Source: Oscillibacter ruminantium GH1
GTDB taxonomy: Bacteria; Bacillota; Clostridia; Oscillospirales; Oscillospiraceae
Assembly: GCF_000307265.1 (NCBI RefSeq)
Contig: NZ_DF158896.1
Span: 664,325-700,190 of the forward strand
Reading direction: 5' to 3'
DNA: 35,866 bases
Made by a program: the position numbers and the translations under genes. Shown here piece after piece: positions 23,169 through 31,648 of this stretch; within the stretch, counting starts at the first letter, position 1; every line of letters begins with the position of its first letter. Below the pieces are notes generated by a model that was given only the letters and a program-made list of their open reading frames with translations, was not told where the DNA came from and did not search any database.

Positions 23169-24713
23169 TCAGCCCTCGTCTTGAAGATGGACCGTGCAAT
23201 CCGCTAGGTTGTAAAAAGGGTTGGCGGCAGTGGGCGTCAGATTTTCCACCACGCCGCTCTGCACCAATACGGAGACGGTCTTAAAGCATATCGGCAGGAT
23301 GGGAGCTTGGGATTGTATGCGGCGGCAGGCGGACAAAAAGGCCGCAGGGCGGTCACCGGAGGTCTGACAGGTATTCAGCATTGTGTCCAGCGTGGGGTCG
23401 GAAGAGCCGCCGTAGTTGAGTGCGCCGCCGGTGGACAACAGGGCGCGCAAATCCCAATCCGCCGTGAGCTTCACCTCGCCGTAATAGAGATCGAAGTTTC
23501 CGGCGGCCAACGCGGCGGTGTAGTCCGCCCACGGAAGAACGCGAACATCAATTTTCAGGTCAAAGGTTGACAGCTGCGCGGCAATCTGCCGGGCGGCGGC
23601 CACCTTGAAGCTGCTCTCTTCATTGACCAGCATCGTCAGCGACACGGCTGTGCCGGTAGCGAGGCCGGCGGTGGTCATGGCCTGTTGGAATGTGTCGTAG
23701 GAATAGGTGGTCTCCAGCGATTGGGGATAGTCTGAGGAGGCAGGGGAAATAGGGAACTGAGCGGCCTTTCCGTGGCCGGATAGATATGCGCTGACGGTCT
23801 GCTCCCGGTCGATTCCCAGATTGAGTGCCTGCCGCACGGCGGCACCGGACAGGGCGGGGGAGGAGACGTTAATGCCCACATATTGAAAAATGGTGGAGTC
23901 CGCGTCATAAAACTGAATGTTGCCGGTGACGCTGACCGGACTGGCCCCAGTGAGGTCGGATGTCAGCAGCTGCGTATCGTGAGAGGCAAGCTGATAGAGA
24001 ACAACGTCCGGGTCCGCCGCAGCCCGCAGAACGATACGGTCCACCGGCTGGCGGCCGCCCTTCCAGTTTGGGTTAGCGGTAAGCGTGGCATCACCGCTGC
24101 CGGGGACAAGGAGATAGGGACCGGTTCCCACGGGGACAGTGTCCGCCGTACCGGATTTCACGATGGGAATATCCAACAAAGCCGGAAAAGCTGTGCTGGG
24201 GGCGGAAAGAGTAATGGTTACCGTACCGTCTCCCGCGGCGATGGAAGCCACATCGCTCAGGCGTGCGCCATACCGTCCCGAGGACTGGGCGCGCCGCAGT
24301 GTGGCAGCCACATCGGCCGCCGTGAGGGGGGAGCCGTCGGAAAAAAGGGCACCGGATCGAAGAGTGAAGGTATAAACGGTTCCGGTGGGATCGGAGGTAT
24401 AAGAGGAACAGAGCAGAGGCTGGGGCGTAAAGGTTTCATCCAGCTCGAAAAGCCCCTCGCACAGGAGCGCCGCCACGGTTTGCTGCACGCCGTCGGGACA
24501 GGTGATGGGGTCCAGACTCAGTTCCGGATAGTAGGGCAGAGCCAATTCCTCCGGCAGGACGGCGGGCTGCTCGGCAGATGCGGACTGGGAGGATGACCCG
24601 TCGGACTGCCCGGGCAAAAACTCCTCGTCTCCGATTTCCGATACGGAGGTGCAGCCGCTTAAAAAAAGGGCGGCGCAGAGCAAAGGAATTAAGACCTTTT
24701 TGAAATGCTTCAT
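23169..24713 (-). CDS. ABC transporter solute-binding lipoprotein, SBP_bac_5 (peptide/nickel type)
   Basis: Extracytoplasmic substrate-binding protein of the dipeptide/oligopeptide/nickel family, 514 residues. Signal peptide with lipobox LSG-Cys21, Ser/Gln linker, then the family start LSLDPITCPDGVQQTVAALL, TYTFTLRSGALFSDGSPLTAADVAAT near 110-135, VGTGPYLL, NPNWKG, ALNLGIDREQ and the C-terminal DLYYGEVKLTADWDLRALL. ATG at 24713 follows GGAG by 5 bases, 30 bases behind pgeF, so it is the last gene of a secA-pgeF-SBP run. No permease or ATPase genes accompany it, so it must share a distant transporter or have another role. The ligand is unknown; a short peptide is most likely. Confidence 0.9.
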   Translation of the reverse strand: MKHFKKVLIPLLCAALFLSGCTSVSEIGDEEFLPGQSDGSSSQSASAEQPAVLPEELALPYYPELSLDPITCPDGVQQTVAALLCEGLFELDETFTPQPLLCSSYTSDPTGTVYTFTLRSGALFSDGSPLTAADVAATLRRAQSSGRYGARLSDVASIAAGDGTVTITLSAPSTAFPALLDIPIVKSGTADTVPVGTGPYLLVPGSGDATLTANPNWKGGRQPVDRIVLRAAADPDVVLYQLASHDTQLLTSDLTGASPVSVTGNIQFYDADSTIFQYVGINVSSPALSGAAVRQALNLGIDREQTVSAYLSGHGKAAQFPISPASSDYPQSLETTYSYDTFQQAMTTAGLATGTAVSLTMLVNEESSFKVAAARQIAAQLSTFDLKIDVRVLPWADYTAALAAGNFDLYYGEVKLTADWDLRALLSTGGALNYGGSSDPTLDTMLNTCQTSGDRPAAFLSACRRIQSQAPILPICFKTVSVLVQSGVVENLTPTAANPFYNLADCTVHLQDEG

Positions 24714-24743
24714 ACGTTCTCCGTTTCAACAAACAGAATCCAT

Positions 24744-25553
24744 TTACCGCAGGGAGATCATGGCGATCTGCGCGCCCCGCCGACCGCCCACCTTGCGATA
24801 AGACCAGAACAAGTCCGAGCGGCAATAGGTGCAAAGCTCGCTGACGTCGATGTGCTCCGGGCCGACGCCCGCCCGCAGCAGCCACTGGCGGTTTAAGCCC
24901 GCCAGATCCACATGCCACTTTGCGCCCCGGTCTTCCAGATAGGGCGCGGCGTCCGCGCCGAGAGCCGCAGTCATGGCCTGAGGCACGTCGCCATCCGTTT
25001 CAAAGCAGCACTGGCCGATGCAGGGGCCGATGGCGGCCAAAATCCGATCGGCTTTTGCGCCGTACAGCCGCTCCATCTCCCGGACGGCTTTTTCCAGAAT
25101 CCCGGCGGCACAGCCCCGCCATCCGGCGTGGACCGCGCCCACGCAGCCCGCGTCCGGGTCGTGGAGCAGGATGATGCCGCAATCGGCGGAAAAAACCGTC
25201 AGTGGCAGATTTTTCACATTGGTTACCAATGCGTCGGCGGTGTAGTCCCGGTCCCGCCAAAGGCCCATTCCCGCCCGTTCCTCCGTTACCTGCAGCACGG
25301 TTGTCTCGTGAACCTGTTGGGCCAGGACCACCCGGTGCATATCGGTTCCCACGGCGGCGCAGAAACGGCGGTAGTTTTCCTCCACCGCCGCTGGGTCTCC
25401 GCCCCGGCTGGGAGCCAGATTCAGCGTGTCATAGGGCGGTTTGCTGACGCCGCCCTTCCGGGTGGAGAACCCGTGGGCAATGCCTTCGCAGCCATCCAGC
25501 AGAGGAGAGGTGAAATAAACGAGGGCGTTTTCCTCGTGAGTGATGAGAGACAT
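24744..25553 (-). CDS. pgeF: Peptidoglycan-editing factor / multicopper-like purine nucleoside phosphorylase (PgeF, YlmD/YfiH)
   Basis: Cytoplasmic Zn enzyme of the former laccase-domain DUF152 family; members phosphorolyse or deaminate purine nucleosides, and E. coli YfiH edits UDP-MurNAc-L-Ser. The 269-residue protein has HGFSTRKGGVS near 27-37 and the metal triad His82 (AQQVHETT), Cys125 (SADCGIILL) and His142 (GAVHAGWRG), then the PCIGQCCFETD segment. The spacing matches YlmD closely. ATG at 25553 is preceded by AGGAGG at 7 bases; a start at 25619 would lack a site. It lies 84 bases downstream of secA and 30 upstream of the solute-binding lipoprotein gene. Confidence 0.92.
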   Translation of the reverse strand: MSLITHEENALVYFTSPLLDGCEGIAHGFSTRKGGVSKPPYDTLNLAPSRGGDPAAVEENYRRFCAAVGTDMHRVVLAQQVHETTVLQVTEERAGMGLWRDRDYTADALVTNVKNLPLTVFSADCGIILLHDPDAGCVGAVHAGWRGCAAGILEKAVREMERLYGAKADRILAAIGPCIGQCCFETDGDVPQAMTAALGADAAPYLEDRGAKWHVDLAGLNRQWLLRAGVGPEHIDVSELCTYCRSDLFWSYRKVGGRRGAQIAMISLR

Positions 25554-25577
25554 GGACAAACCTCCTGAAATGCAGAG

Positions 25578-25614
25578 CCGTCCCCCGCACTCCCGGCGGG
25601 AGAACAGGGGACGG
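25578..25614 (-). other. Nested hairpin between secA and pgeF
   Basis: CCGTCCCC (25578-25585) and GGGGACGG (25607-25614) pair perfectly, and an inner CTCCC/GGGAG stem fills the loop. No T-run follows, so it may be a processing or partial-termination element inside the transcript. Confidence 0.4.
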
Positions 25615-25637
25615 TTCATCGGTTGAAAGCTCCGTAC

Positions 25638-28388
25638 TTAGTTGGAGTGATATTCGGCGCAGTCGCAGTTTTTGAACTTCTTGCCGCTGCCGCAGGGGCA
25701 AGGGTCGTTGCGGCCGATTTTATTGACCTTGCGGGGCTGCTTTTTCGGCGCGGTGTCATCGCCGCCCACGTTTTCGGTCATTCCCTTAGCAACGCGCTCC
25801 CGCTTGACCTCTTCATTGGTCTTGATGCGGACGGAGAACATCCGGCGCACCGTTTCCTTCTGAATGGCGGAAATCATTTCCTCAAACATGGTCAGGGATT
25901 CCTGCTTGTAGGCGATGACCGGGTCGGTGTTGGCGTAGGCCCGCAGGCGGATACCCTGCTTCAGATCATCCATGGCGTCGATGTGATCCATCCAGTATTC
26001 ATCCACCACGCGCAGCATGATGACGCGCTCCAACTCGCGGGTGATAGCGGGGGTGAACTCCTGCTCACGGATATCGTATGTCTTTTCCGCTTCCGCATAG
26101 AACAGATCGTTAAAGCTCTGCTCGGTCTTCTCCGTCAGCTCCTCTTCGGTGAAGTGGAATTGTCCCTTAGGGAAGTACAGCCCTTCAAGTCCCGCGATCA
26201 TGTCGTGGAACCCGGCCTCATCCAAGGCGGGCTGTTCGCCGAACGCCTGCGCCACATGGTCGGAGATAGCCGCGCGGGCCATGTTCAAAATGACTTCCTT
26301 CAGGTCCTTGCCGTCCAAAACCTGCTTGCGCTGACCATAGATGATCTCGCGCTGCTTGTTCATCACGTCGTCGTATTCCAAAACGGACTTTCTGGACTGG
26401 AAGTTCCGGGATTCCACGGTGGTCTGGGCATTTTCAATGGCCTTGGAGAGCATCTTGCTCTCGATGGGCGTATCCTCGTCCAGATCCATCTTCTCCATCA
26501 TGTTGGTGATCCGGTCGCCGCCGAACAGGCGCATCAGGTCGTCTTCCAGAGAGATATAGAACCGGGTCTCGCCGGGGTCGCCCTGCCGGCCGGCACGGCC
26601 GCGCAGCTGGTTATCAATCCGGCGGGAGTCGTGGCGCTCGGTGCCGATGATGAAAAGGCCGCCCGCTTCGCGGACCTTGCCGGCCTCGTCAGCAATCTCC
26701 GCCTTGTGCTTTGCAAGCGCGTCGGCATACTGCTTGCGGGCATGGATGATTTCTTCGTCCTCAGTCTCGGCGTAGCCGGTGGCTTCGGCAATCATCTCGT
26801 CGGACAAGCCGGATTTCCGCAGGTCCGCCTGCGCCAAATACTCCGCATTGCCGCCCAGCATGATATCGGTACCACGGCCCGCCATGTTGGTGGCCACGGT
26901 CACGGCGTTCAGCTTGCCGGCCTGCGCGATGATCTCTGCTTCCTTCTCGTGGTTCTTGGCGTTGAGGATGCTGTGGGGGATGCCCTCTTTGCTCAAAAGC
27001 TCACTGAGCAGCTCGTTCTTTTCAATGGACACCGTACCCACCAGCACAGGCTGTCCCTTTTCGTGGCACGTCTTCACCTGCTCGATGACGGCGCGGTACT
27101 TGCCCGCTTCCGTCTTGTAGACCACGTCGTGGTTGTCCTTGCGGTCGTTGGGGCGGTTGGTGGGAATCTCGATGATGTCCAGATTGTAGATGGTGCCGAA
27201 TTCCTCCTGCTCGGTCATGGCCGTACCGGTCATGCCGGAGAGCTTGTCATACAGGCGGAAATAGTTCTGGAAGGTGATGGTGGCCAGCGTCTTGTTCTCG
27301 CTGGCGACCGTGACGTGCTCCTTGGCTTCGATGGCCTGATGAAGTCCCGCGGAGTACCGCCGGCCAAACATCAGACGGCCCGTGAACTCGTCCACAATGA
27401 TGACCTCGCCGTTTTGAACGACGTAGTCGATGTCCCGTTTCATCACACCATGGGCCTTGATGGCCTGATTGATGTGGTGGGAAAGCGTGGAGTTTTCAGG
27501 GTCGGACAGGTTTTCCAGATGGAAGAACTGCTCCGCCTTGGCAATGCCGTTCGCGGTGAGCATGGCGGTTTTGGCCTTCTCGTCCACGATGTAGTCGGCG
27601 TCCTCGTTCTCGTCTTCCTCTTCCTTGTTGTCCACCTCTGCCACGACTTTTTTCTTCAGGCGGGAGACAAACATCTCCGCCATGTCGTAAAGTTGGGTAG
27701 ACTTGTCGCCCTGGCCGGAGATGATAAGGGGGGTCCGGGCCTCGTCGATCAAAATGGAGTCCACCTCATCCACGATGGCAAAGGCGTGGCCCCGCTGAAC
27801 CAGCTCGGTGGAGTAGATGCACATATTGTCCCGGAGATAGTCGAAGCCCATCTCGTTGTTGGTGCCGTAGGTAATATCGGCGTTATAGGCCTCCTGACGC
27901 TGGGCGGTGGTAAGACCGTGGACAATCAGACCCACCTTCAGGCCCAAGAAGCGATGCACCTTGCCCATCCACTCGCTGTCGCGCTTGGCGAGGTAATCGT
28001 TGACGGTGACAATGTGAACGCCGCTGCCCGTCAGTGCGTTGAGGTAGGCGGGGAGGGTGGCCACCAAGGTCTTACCTTCGCCGGTCTTCATTTCCGCAAT
28101 GCGGCCCTGATGCAGCACGATGCCGCCCACCAGCTGTACGCGGTAGGGGCGCAGACCCAAAACGCGGTCCGCTGCCTCGCGCACGGTGGCAAATGCCTCG
28201 GGCAGGATGGCGTCCAGCGTTTCGCCGTTTGCAAGACGATCCTTGAACTGCTGGGTTTTGCCCCGCAGCTCCTCGTCGGACAGCGCCTTATACTCGTCGC
28301 CCAGAGCGTCGATTTTGTCGACAATGGGATAGATCTGCTTTAGCTCCCGAGAGCTATAATCCCCGAAAATTTTCTTCATGAAGCTCAT
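25638..28388 (-). CDS. secA: Protein translocase ATPase SecA
   Basis: ATPase motor that pushes preproteins through SecYEG. The 916-residue protein is full length: Walker A TGEGKT at 102-107, [19 protein letters not shown] (DEAD-like box), the preprotein cross-linking region, [40 protein letters not shown], and a long C-terminal helical scaffold domain with [20 protein letters not shown]. The C terminus is a SEC-C zinc motif ([18 protein letters not shown]) followed by AEYHSN. The usual CXCX8C(H/C) fourth ligand is Asp, with another Cys one residue later. ATG at 28388 follows AAAGGATC at a long distance; the ATG at 28379 is even further. Own promoter at 28480-28508; leads the secA-pgeF-SBP run. 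Confidence 0.98.
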   Translation of the reverse strand: MSFMKKIFGDYSSRELKQIYPIVDKIDALGDEYKALSDEELRGKTQQFKDRLANGETLDAILPEAFATVREAADRVLGLRPYRVQLVGGIVLHQGRIAEMKTGEGKTLVATLPAYLNALTGSGVHIVTVNDYLAKRDSEWMGKVHRFLGLKVGLIVHGLTTAQRQEAYNADITYGTNNEMGFDYLRDNMCIYSTELVQRGHAFAIVDEVDSILIDEARTPLIISGQGDKSTQLYDMAEMFVSRLKKKVVAEVDNKEEEDENEDADYIVDEKAKTAMLTANGIAKAEQFFHLENLSDPENSTLSHHINQAIKAHGVMKRDIDYVVQNGEVIIVDEFTGRLMFGRRYSAGLHQAIEAKEHVTVASENKTLATITFQNYFRLYDKLSGMTGTAMTEQEEFGTIYNLDIIEIPTNRPNDRKDNHDVVYKTEAGKYRAVIEQVKTCHEKGQPVLVGTVSIEKNELLSELLSKEGIPHSILNAKNHEKEAEIIAQAGKLNAVTVATNMAGRGTDIMLGGNAEYLAQADLRKSGLSDEMIAEATGYAETEDEEIIHARKQYADALAKHKAEIADEAGKVREAGGLFIIGTERHDSRRIDNQLRGRAGRQGDPGETRFYISLEDDLMRLFGGDRITNMMEKMDLDEDTPIESKMLSKAIENAQTTVESRNFQSRKSVLEYDDVMNKQREIIYGQRKQVLDGKDLKEVILNMARAAISDHVAQAFGEQPALDEAGFHDMIAGLEGLYFPKGQFHFTEEELTEKTEQSFNDLFYAEAEKTYDIREQEFTPAITRELERVIMLRVVDEYWMDHIDAMDDLKQGIRLRAYANTDPVIAYKQESLTMFEEMISAIQKETVRRMFSVRIKTNEEVKRERVAKGMTENVGGDDTAPKKQPRKVNKIGRNDPCPCGSGKKFKNCDCAEYHSN

Positions 28389-28412
28389 AGCTGGTTATAG
28401 ATCCTTTCTGAC

Positions 28413-28435
28413 CCCGCTTTTTCGGAAAAAGCGGG
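28413..28435 (-). other. Hairpin in the secA leader
   Basis: Perfect 10-bp stem CCCGCTTTTT / AAAAAGCGGG with loop CGG, between the predicted secA transcription start and its weak ribosome binding site. It has no T-run afterwards in the direction of transcription, so it is more likely a leader structure than a terminator. Confidence 0.45.
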
Positions 28436-28479
28436 AATGATATTCCTCTATTAAATAGGTAGACACCAAAAGCAACGAT

Positions 28480-28508
28480 AGCATATCACAGTTTGATTCA
28501 AAATGCAA
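28480..28508 (-). promoter_or_regulatory. Promoter of secA
   Basis: Minus-strand TTGCAT (28508-28503), 17-base spacer ending CTGTGA, TATGCT (28485-28480). TGTGA fits the TRTGn -16 element. Confidence 0.65.
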
Positions 28509-28548
28509 AGAAAATCGTTTCCCAACAAAAAAATTTACATTTGGGCAC

Positions 28549-28572
28549 TTTTCATGGGGGCACTCATGAAAA
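28549..28572 (-). terminator. Possible terminator of the CntK-like gene
   Basis: Perfect 8-bp stem TTTTCATG / CATGAAAA with an 8-base loop, 14 bases past the stop codon. A T7 run on the minus strand follows 15 bases later (28533-28527), further than usual. Confidence 0.35.
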
Positions 28573-28586
28573 CTTGTGCAAAACCC

Positions 28587-29402
28587 TCAAATTTCGCAGC
28601 TGCCTTGTTCCAGAAGGGCCACATATCCAGTGATGGTCAAAGCAGAGATGCGGCCCTCGTTCCATCTTGCGCAGACGGAGATGGTTCCACCCGGCTGGCA
28701 CAGTTCGGCGGTGCAGTCTCCGCCCGCTTGAGAGGCCAGATACGCACCCAGAGCCGCGCTGCCGCTGCCGCAGCCGGATTCCCACACCGCCGTGTCGGTG
28801 GAGAGCACGTATACCAGCGGCGCAAACGATGCGGCGGTTTCGTCATAGAGTAGAATGCCGCAGGCGTCGGCTTTCAGAGCCATGCAGAGCGGGCGAATGG
28901 CCGCCTCCGCCGCCGGGCGGGTCATGGCGTTTGCGGGGACGATACAGTGGGTGATGCCGTCAAAAATCACGGCGGGAACAGTTCCTACGCCCGGCAGCTC
29001 CGCCGTGTCGATTTTCTCAGGAAGGGGCATGTCCACCGTGCCGTTCCAGCCGCCCTCCACCCGACGGGACAGGCGGCATTGAAGCAGACCGGGATAGCCG
29101 GATACCTCCAGCGCCAAAAAGGAGGCGGGGGCATCCGCACCACCTGTCGAGACGCCATCCCGCTCCGCTAAGAACGCGGCTGCGGACATGGAGGCGTTGC
29201 CGCAGAACTCACCTCCCATCATTTGCAGCCGCAGAGCCGCGCCGGGGAGGGCGGCGGGCTCCAAAAAGCCCACCTGTTCCACATGCGGGTGCGCGGACAT
29301 CAGCTTTGCGGCAACGTGGGGCTGTTCCCCGCGGGGAACGGGGGTAGAGACAAGCAGTGTGATATTTTTAGTGGGGTCCCAGACCGTATAATCCAGTTTC
29401 AT
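28587..29402 (-). CDS. CntK-like amino acid racemase/epimerase of the DapF fold
   Basis: Cofactor-independent two-cysteine racemase of the diaminopimelate epimerase superfamily, 271 residues. The active-site pair is Cys67 in GGEFCGNASM and Cys211 in WESGCGSGSAA. True DapF carries MCGNGxRC and CGTG motifs. This protein instead resembles, from memory, the histidine racemase CntK of staphylopine synthesis: TKNITLLVS at the start, HVEQVGFLE, GGEFCGNASM, VSGYPGLLQC, APLVYVLSTDTAVWESGCGS and CQPGGTISV. The substrate could be histidine or another amino acid. No CntL- or CntM-like nicotianamine-type synthase or opine dehydrogenase, and no metal transporter, is near. ATG at 29402 follows GGGAGG by 7 bases. 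Confidence 0.82.
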   Translation of the reverse strand: MKLDYTVWDPTKNITLLVSTPVPRGEQPHVAAKLMSAHPHVEQVGFLEPAALPGAALRLQMMGGEFCGNASMSAAAFLAERDGVSTGGADAPASFLALEVSGYPGLLQCRLSRRVEGGWNGTVDMPLPEKIDTAELPGVGTVPAVIFDGITHCIVPANAMTRPAAEAAIRPLCMALKADACGILLYDETAASFAPLVYVLSTDTAVWESGCGSGSAALGAYLASQAGGDCTAELCQPGGTISVCARWNEGRISALTITGYVALLEQGSCEI

Positions 29403-29405
29403 GTT

Positions 29406-29432
29406 TTGACCTCCCGATTATGAGAGTATAAT
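29406..29432 (+). promoter_or_regulatory. Tentative promoter of the DUF2461 gene
   Basis: TTGACC (29406-29411), a short 15-base spacer, TATAAT (29427-29432). Hexamers are good, but the spacer is below the optimum and the leader would be over 200 bases. Confidence 0.35.
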
Positions 29433-29438
29433 TAACAT

Positions 29439-29466
29439 AGTATAGCACGGACATACCGCAAAGCAA
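29439..29466 (-). promoter_or_regulatory. Promoter of the CntK-like gene
   Basis: Minus-strand TTGCTT (29466-29461), 16-base spacer, TATACT (29444-29439), about 37 bases before the start codon. A second TATACT at 29430-29425 has no matching -35. Confidence 0.5.
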
Positions 29467-29655
29467 ACCCCTTCGAAAAAAATGATATTTGCAATTCTTT
29501 TTTGCCGGAATTGGTGGTATCATAGACACAAAGAGATGATTACATGCAGCATTCTGCGGCATAATGCACCTGCAGGAGCCGGGCATCGCGCTATCGGCCA
29601 TCCAGCCGGAAAATTGCGGCGGTGGGTCGGAAAAACAACGGTATGGGAGGATAAC

Positions 29656-30342
29656 ATGTTCAAGGGATTTACAGACGAGACTGTTGATTTCATGTGGGGC
29701 ATCCGCTTCAACAATGAAAAACCGTGGTTCGAGGCCCATAAGGAGGAATACCTGACCCATTTTTACCGGCCCATGCGGGAGCTGGGGGACGAGCTGTATG
29801 ATTGGTTCACGGAACAACGGCCGGACCTTCCTCTGCGAGGCCGGGTTTCCCGCATCTATCGGGATGCCCGGCGGCTCCACGGGCGCGGGCCCTATAAGGA
29901 CAACCTGTGGCTCAGTGTGGAGGCTCCGGCGGAAAGCGTATGGACCAGCCAGCCCACCTTTTGGTTTGAGCTGGGGCCGGAGGAGTGGAGCTATGGTCTT
30001 GGATATTACAGCGCCACGCCCGCCACAATGATGAAGCTCCGCGCCCGGATGGCCCGGGACCCTCAGATGATGGAGTCGTTCACCCGCAAGCTGGGCCGCC
30101 AGAAGGAGTTCGTCCTAACGGGGGAGGAGTACAAGCGCCCCAAGGAAGGCGCACCCAGTGCGCTTTTAAAACCATGGTACGCGAAAAAGAGCTTTTCCCT
30201 CAGCCATGATGAAAAGCTGGACGAGATTATTTTTTCCCGGGATTTGGTGGATCGGCTGAAAAGCGGTTATCAATTTCTGCTGCCGTATTACGATTATTTC
30301 GTGACGCTGGAAGGCGACCCCGACCCCCGGGTCCCCGGTTGA
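29656..30342 (+). CDS. DUF2461/TIGR02453-family protein
   Basis: Uncharacterised cytoplasmic protein family. The 228-residue product shows FNNEKPWFEAHKEEYLTHFY near 18-37, RVSRIYRDARRLHGRGPYKD near 63-82 and the WFELGPEEWSYGLGYY segment, all characteristic of DUF2461, with ALLKPWYAKKSFSLSHDE near the C terminus. Biochemical role unknown. ATG at 29656 is preceded by GGGAGG at 5 bases; longer starts back to 29482 have no such site. The HD-domain gene follows 71 bases downstream but has its own strong promoter. Confidence 0.85.
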   Translation: MFKGFTDETVDFMWGIRFNNEKPWFEAHKEEYLTHFYRPMRELGDELYDWFTEQRPDLPLRGRVSRIYRDARRLHGRGPYKDNLWLSVEAPAESVWTSQPTFWFELGPEEWSYGLGYYSATPATMMKLRARMARDPQMMESFTRKLGRQKEFVLTGEEYKRPKEGAPSALLKPWYAKKSFSLSHDEKLDEIIFSRDLVDRLKSGYQFLLPYYDYFVTLEGDPDPRVPG

Positions 30343-30351
30343 GCCAAGGAC

Positions 30352-30380
30352 TTGCAAACGCCGGAATATGGGCGTATAAT
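30352..30380 (+). promoter_or_regulatory. Promoter of the HD-domain gene
   Basis: TTGCAA (30352-30357), 17-base spacer, TATAAT (30375-30380), 33 bases before the start codon. One of the best promoter matches in the window. Confidence 0.8.
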
Positions 30381-30413
30381 GCGGCTTATCATTCAAAAAT
30401 GGAGGAGATTCCC

Positions 30414-30995
30414 ATGAAAAACTGCCCGGAGAGAGAAAAAGCGCTGGCGCTGCTGCGCAAGTACAACGGCGAGTTGTTCCACATTCAGCACGGACTGACG
30501 GTGGAGGGGGTTATGCGCTGGTATGCAAACGAATTGGGTTATGGCGAAGACGCGGAGTTCTGGGCCACAGTGGGACTTTTGCACGACGTGGACTTTGAGA
30601 AGTGGCCGGAGGAGCACTGCAAAAAGGCTCCGGAGCTGTTGGCGGAGATCGGCTGCAGCGATGAACTTGTCCACGCGGTTTGCAGCCATGGGTATGGTAT
30701 TTGCTGCGATGTGGAGCCGGTTGAGGAAATGGAAAAGGTTCTGTTTGCCGCCGACGAACTGACCGGGCTGGTCGGCGCGGCGGCGCGGATGCGCCCCAGC
30801 AAAAGCTGTCAGGACATGGAGCTTTCCAGCCTGAAAAAGAAATTCAAGGACAAAAAATTTGCCGCCGGCTGCTCCCGTGATATCATCAAGGAGGGTGCAG
30901 AGCGCCTTGGTTGGGAGCTGGACGAGCTTCTGGGCAGAACGCTGGAGGCCATGCGTGCCTGCGAGGACACCGTCAACGCCGGGATGGCGGCGCTG
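30414..30995 (+). CDS. HD-domain protein, putative metal-dependent phosphohydrolase
   Basis: The 194-residue protein carries the HD-superfamily metal site: His26 (HIQHGLTVEG), His57-Asp58 (VGLLHDVDFEKWP), His87/His92 (VHAVCSHGYG) and Asp114 (FAADELTGLV). Members hydrolyse phosphate esters of nucleotides or act as phosphodiesterases; the substrate cannot be assigned. It resembles the stand-alone HDIG-type hydrolases common in Firmicutes. ATG at 30414 follows GGAGGAG by 6 bases; the frame from 30339 would start before the promoter. The stop codon TAA is at 30996-30998. Own promoter upstream and a perfect terminator downstream indicate a single-gene unit. Confidence 0.88.
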
Positions 30996-31031
30996 TAAAG
31001 CGCCCGCCGCCAGCGAAACTGCATATGCGAC

Positions 31032-31068
31032 AAAGAGAGCGCGGCAATTCGCCGCGCTCTCTTTTTAT
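31032..31068. terminator. Bidirectional terminator after the HD-domain gene
   Basis: Perfect 14-bp stem (31032-31045 / 31051-31064), loop AATTC, followed by TTATTT on the plus strand. It also closes the minus-strand zinc-ribbon gene. Confidence 0.85.
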
Positions 31069-31074
31069 TTGCAG

Positions 31075-31461
31075 TTATTCGCCCATGGGAGCTCCGCACT
31101 GGGGGCAGAACTTGCTGTCGGATACCGCTCCGCAGATGGGACAGGTTTTGTTGGCGGGCTGCGCCTGAACAGGCTCGGCAGCCTCTTCCTTAACGGGCTT
31201 GCTGGCTTCCAGCTCCGCGATCTTCGCCTTGGAGGCCATCACGGAATCCACCAGATCCTTTACGGCAGGAGGAATCGCTCCGCTGTATTCGCTGACATAC
31301 CACTCGCCAATGGTGCGGTAATTCTTGTCCATCTCCCGCTGTTCGCCGGCGATTGCCATGTTGATCTTTGCCAGCTCCGCAGCGTCCTTCGCCTTGTCGG
31401 CGGCAACGACGGCGACCGCCTGTGCCTTTTTGCCCAGATCGTTCAAAAATTCCAATGCCAT
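31075..31461 (-). CDS. Small coiled-coil protein with C-terminal zinc ribbon
   Basis: The 128-residue protein starts MALEFLNDLGKKAQAVAVVA, forms Ala/Lys-rich amphipathic helix from about 5 to 85 (ADKAKDAAELAKINMAIAGE; MDKNYRTIGEWYVSEYSG), then a Glu/Pro/Ala linker and a C-terminal zinc ribbon with two CxxC knuckles (CPICGAVSDSKFCPQCGAPM). This helix plus ribbon plan is common in Clostridia, usually without known function. ATG at 31461 follows GAAAGGGG by 8 bases. It has its own promoter (31541-31569) and sits between the terminator at 31032-31064 and glpK. A role as a small stress or scaffold protein is speculative. Confidence 0.82.
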   Translation of the reverse strand: MALEFLNDLGKKAQAVAVVAADKAKDAAELAKINMAIAGEQREMDKNYRTIGEWYVSEYSGAIPPAVKDLVDSVMASKAKIAELEASKPVKEEAAEPVQAQPANKTCPICGAVSDSKFCPQCGAPMGE

Positions 31462-31540
31462 GCTAAAAACCCCTTTCATATCCTGCGCTTTTGCGCTATA
31501 TCTCTCACATTTTGATGATCCTATTGGACTTGTTGGACTC

Positions 31541-31569
31541 AGTATACCTTGCCGGTTTTGAAAACGCAA
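31541..31569 (-). promoter_or_regulatory. Promoter of the zinc-ribbon gene
   Basis: Minus-strand TTGCGT (31569-31564), 17-base spacer, TATACT (31546-31541). Leader of about 75 bases containing a GCGC-rich small stem. Confidence 0.65.
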
Positions 31570-31648
31570 CCGATTTTTCCAAAATTCACAGTTCGTTCTC
31601 AAACCCTTATCGGTTTGTTAAAAATTGCCGTCCGTCCGCCGCTTTGCA

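Noticed and set aside
25623..28343. A 906-codon open frame on the plus strand across secA
   Set aside because: It is antisense to secA, whose protein is unmistakable. The antisense product is His/Gly/Val/Asp-rich with no family features, a usual effect of high-GC third positions.
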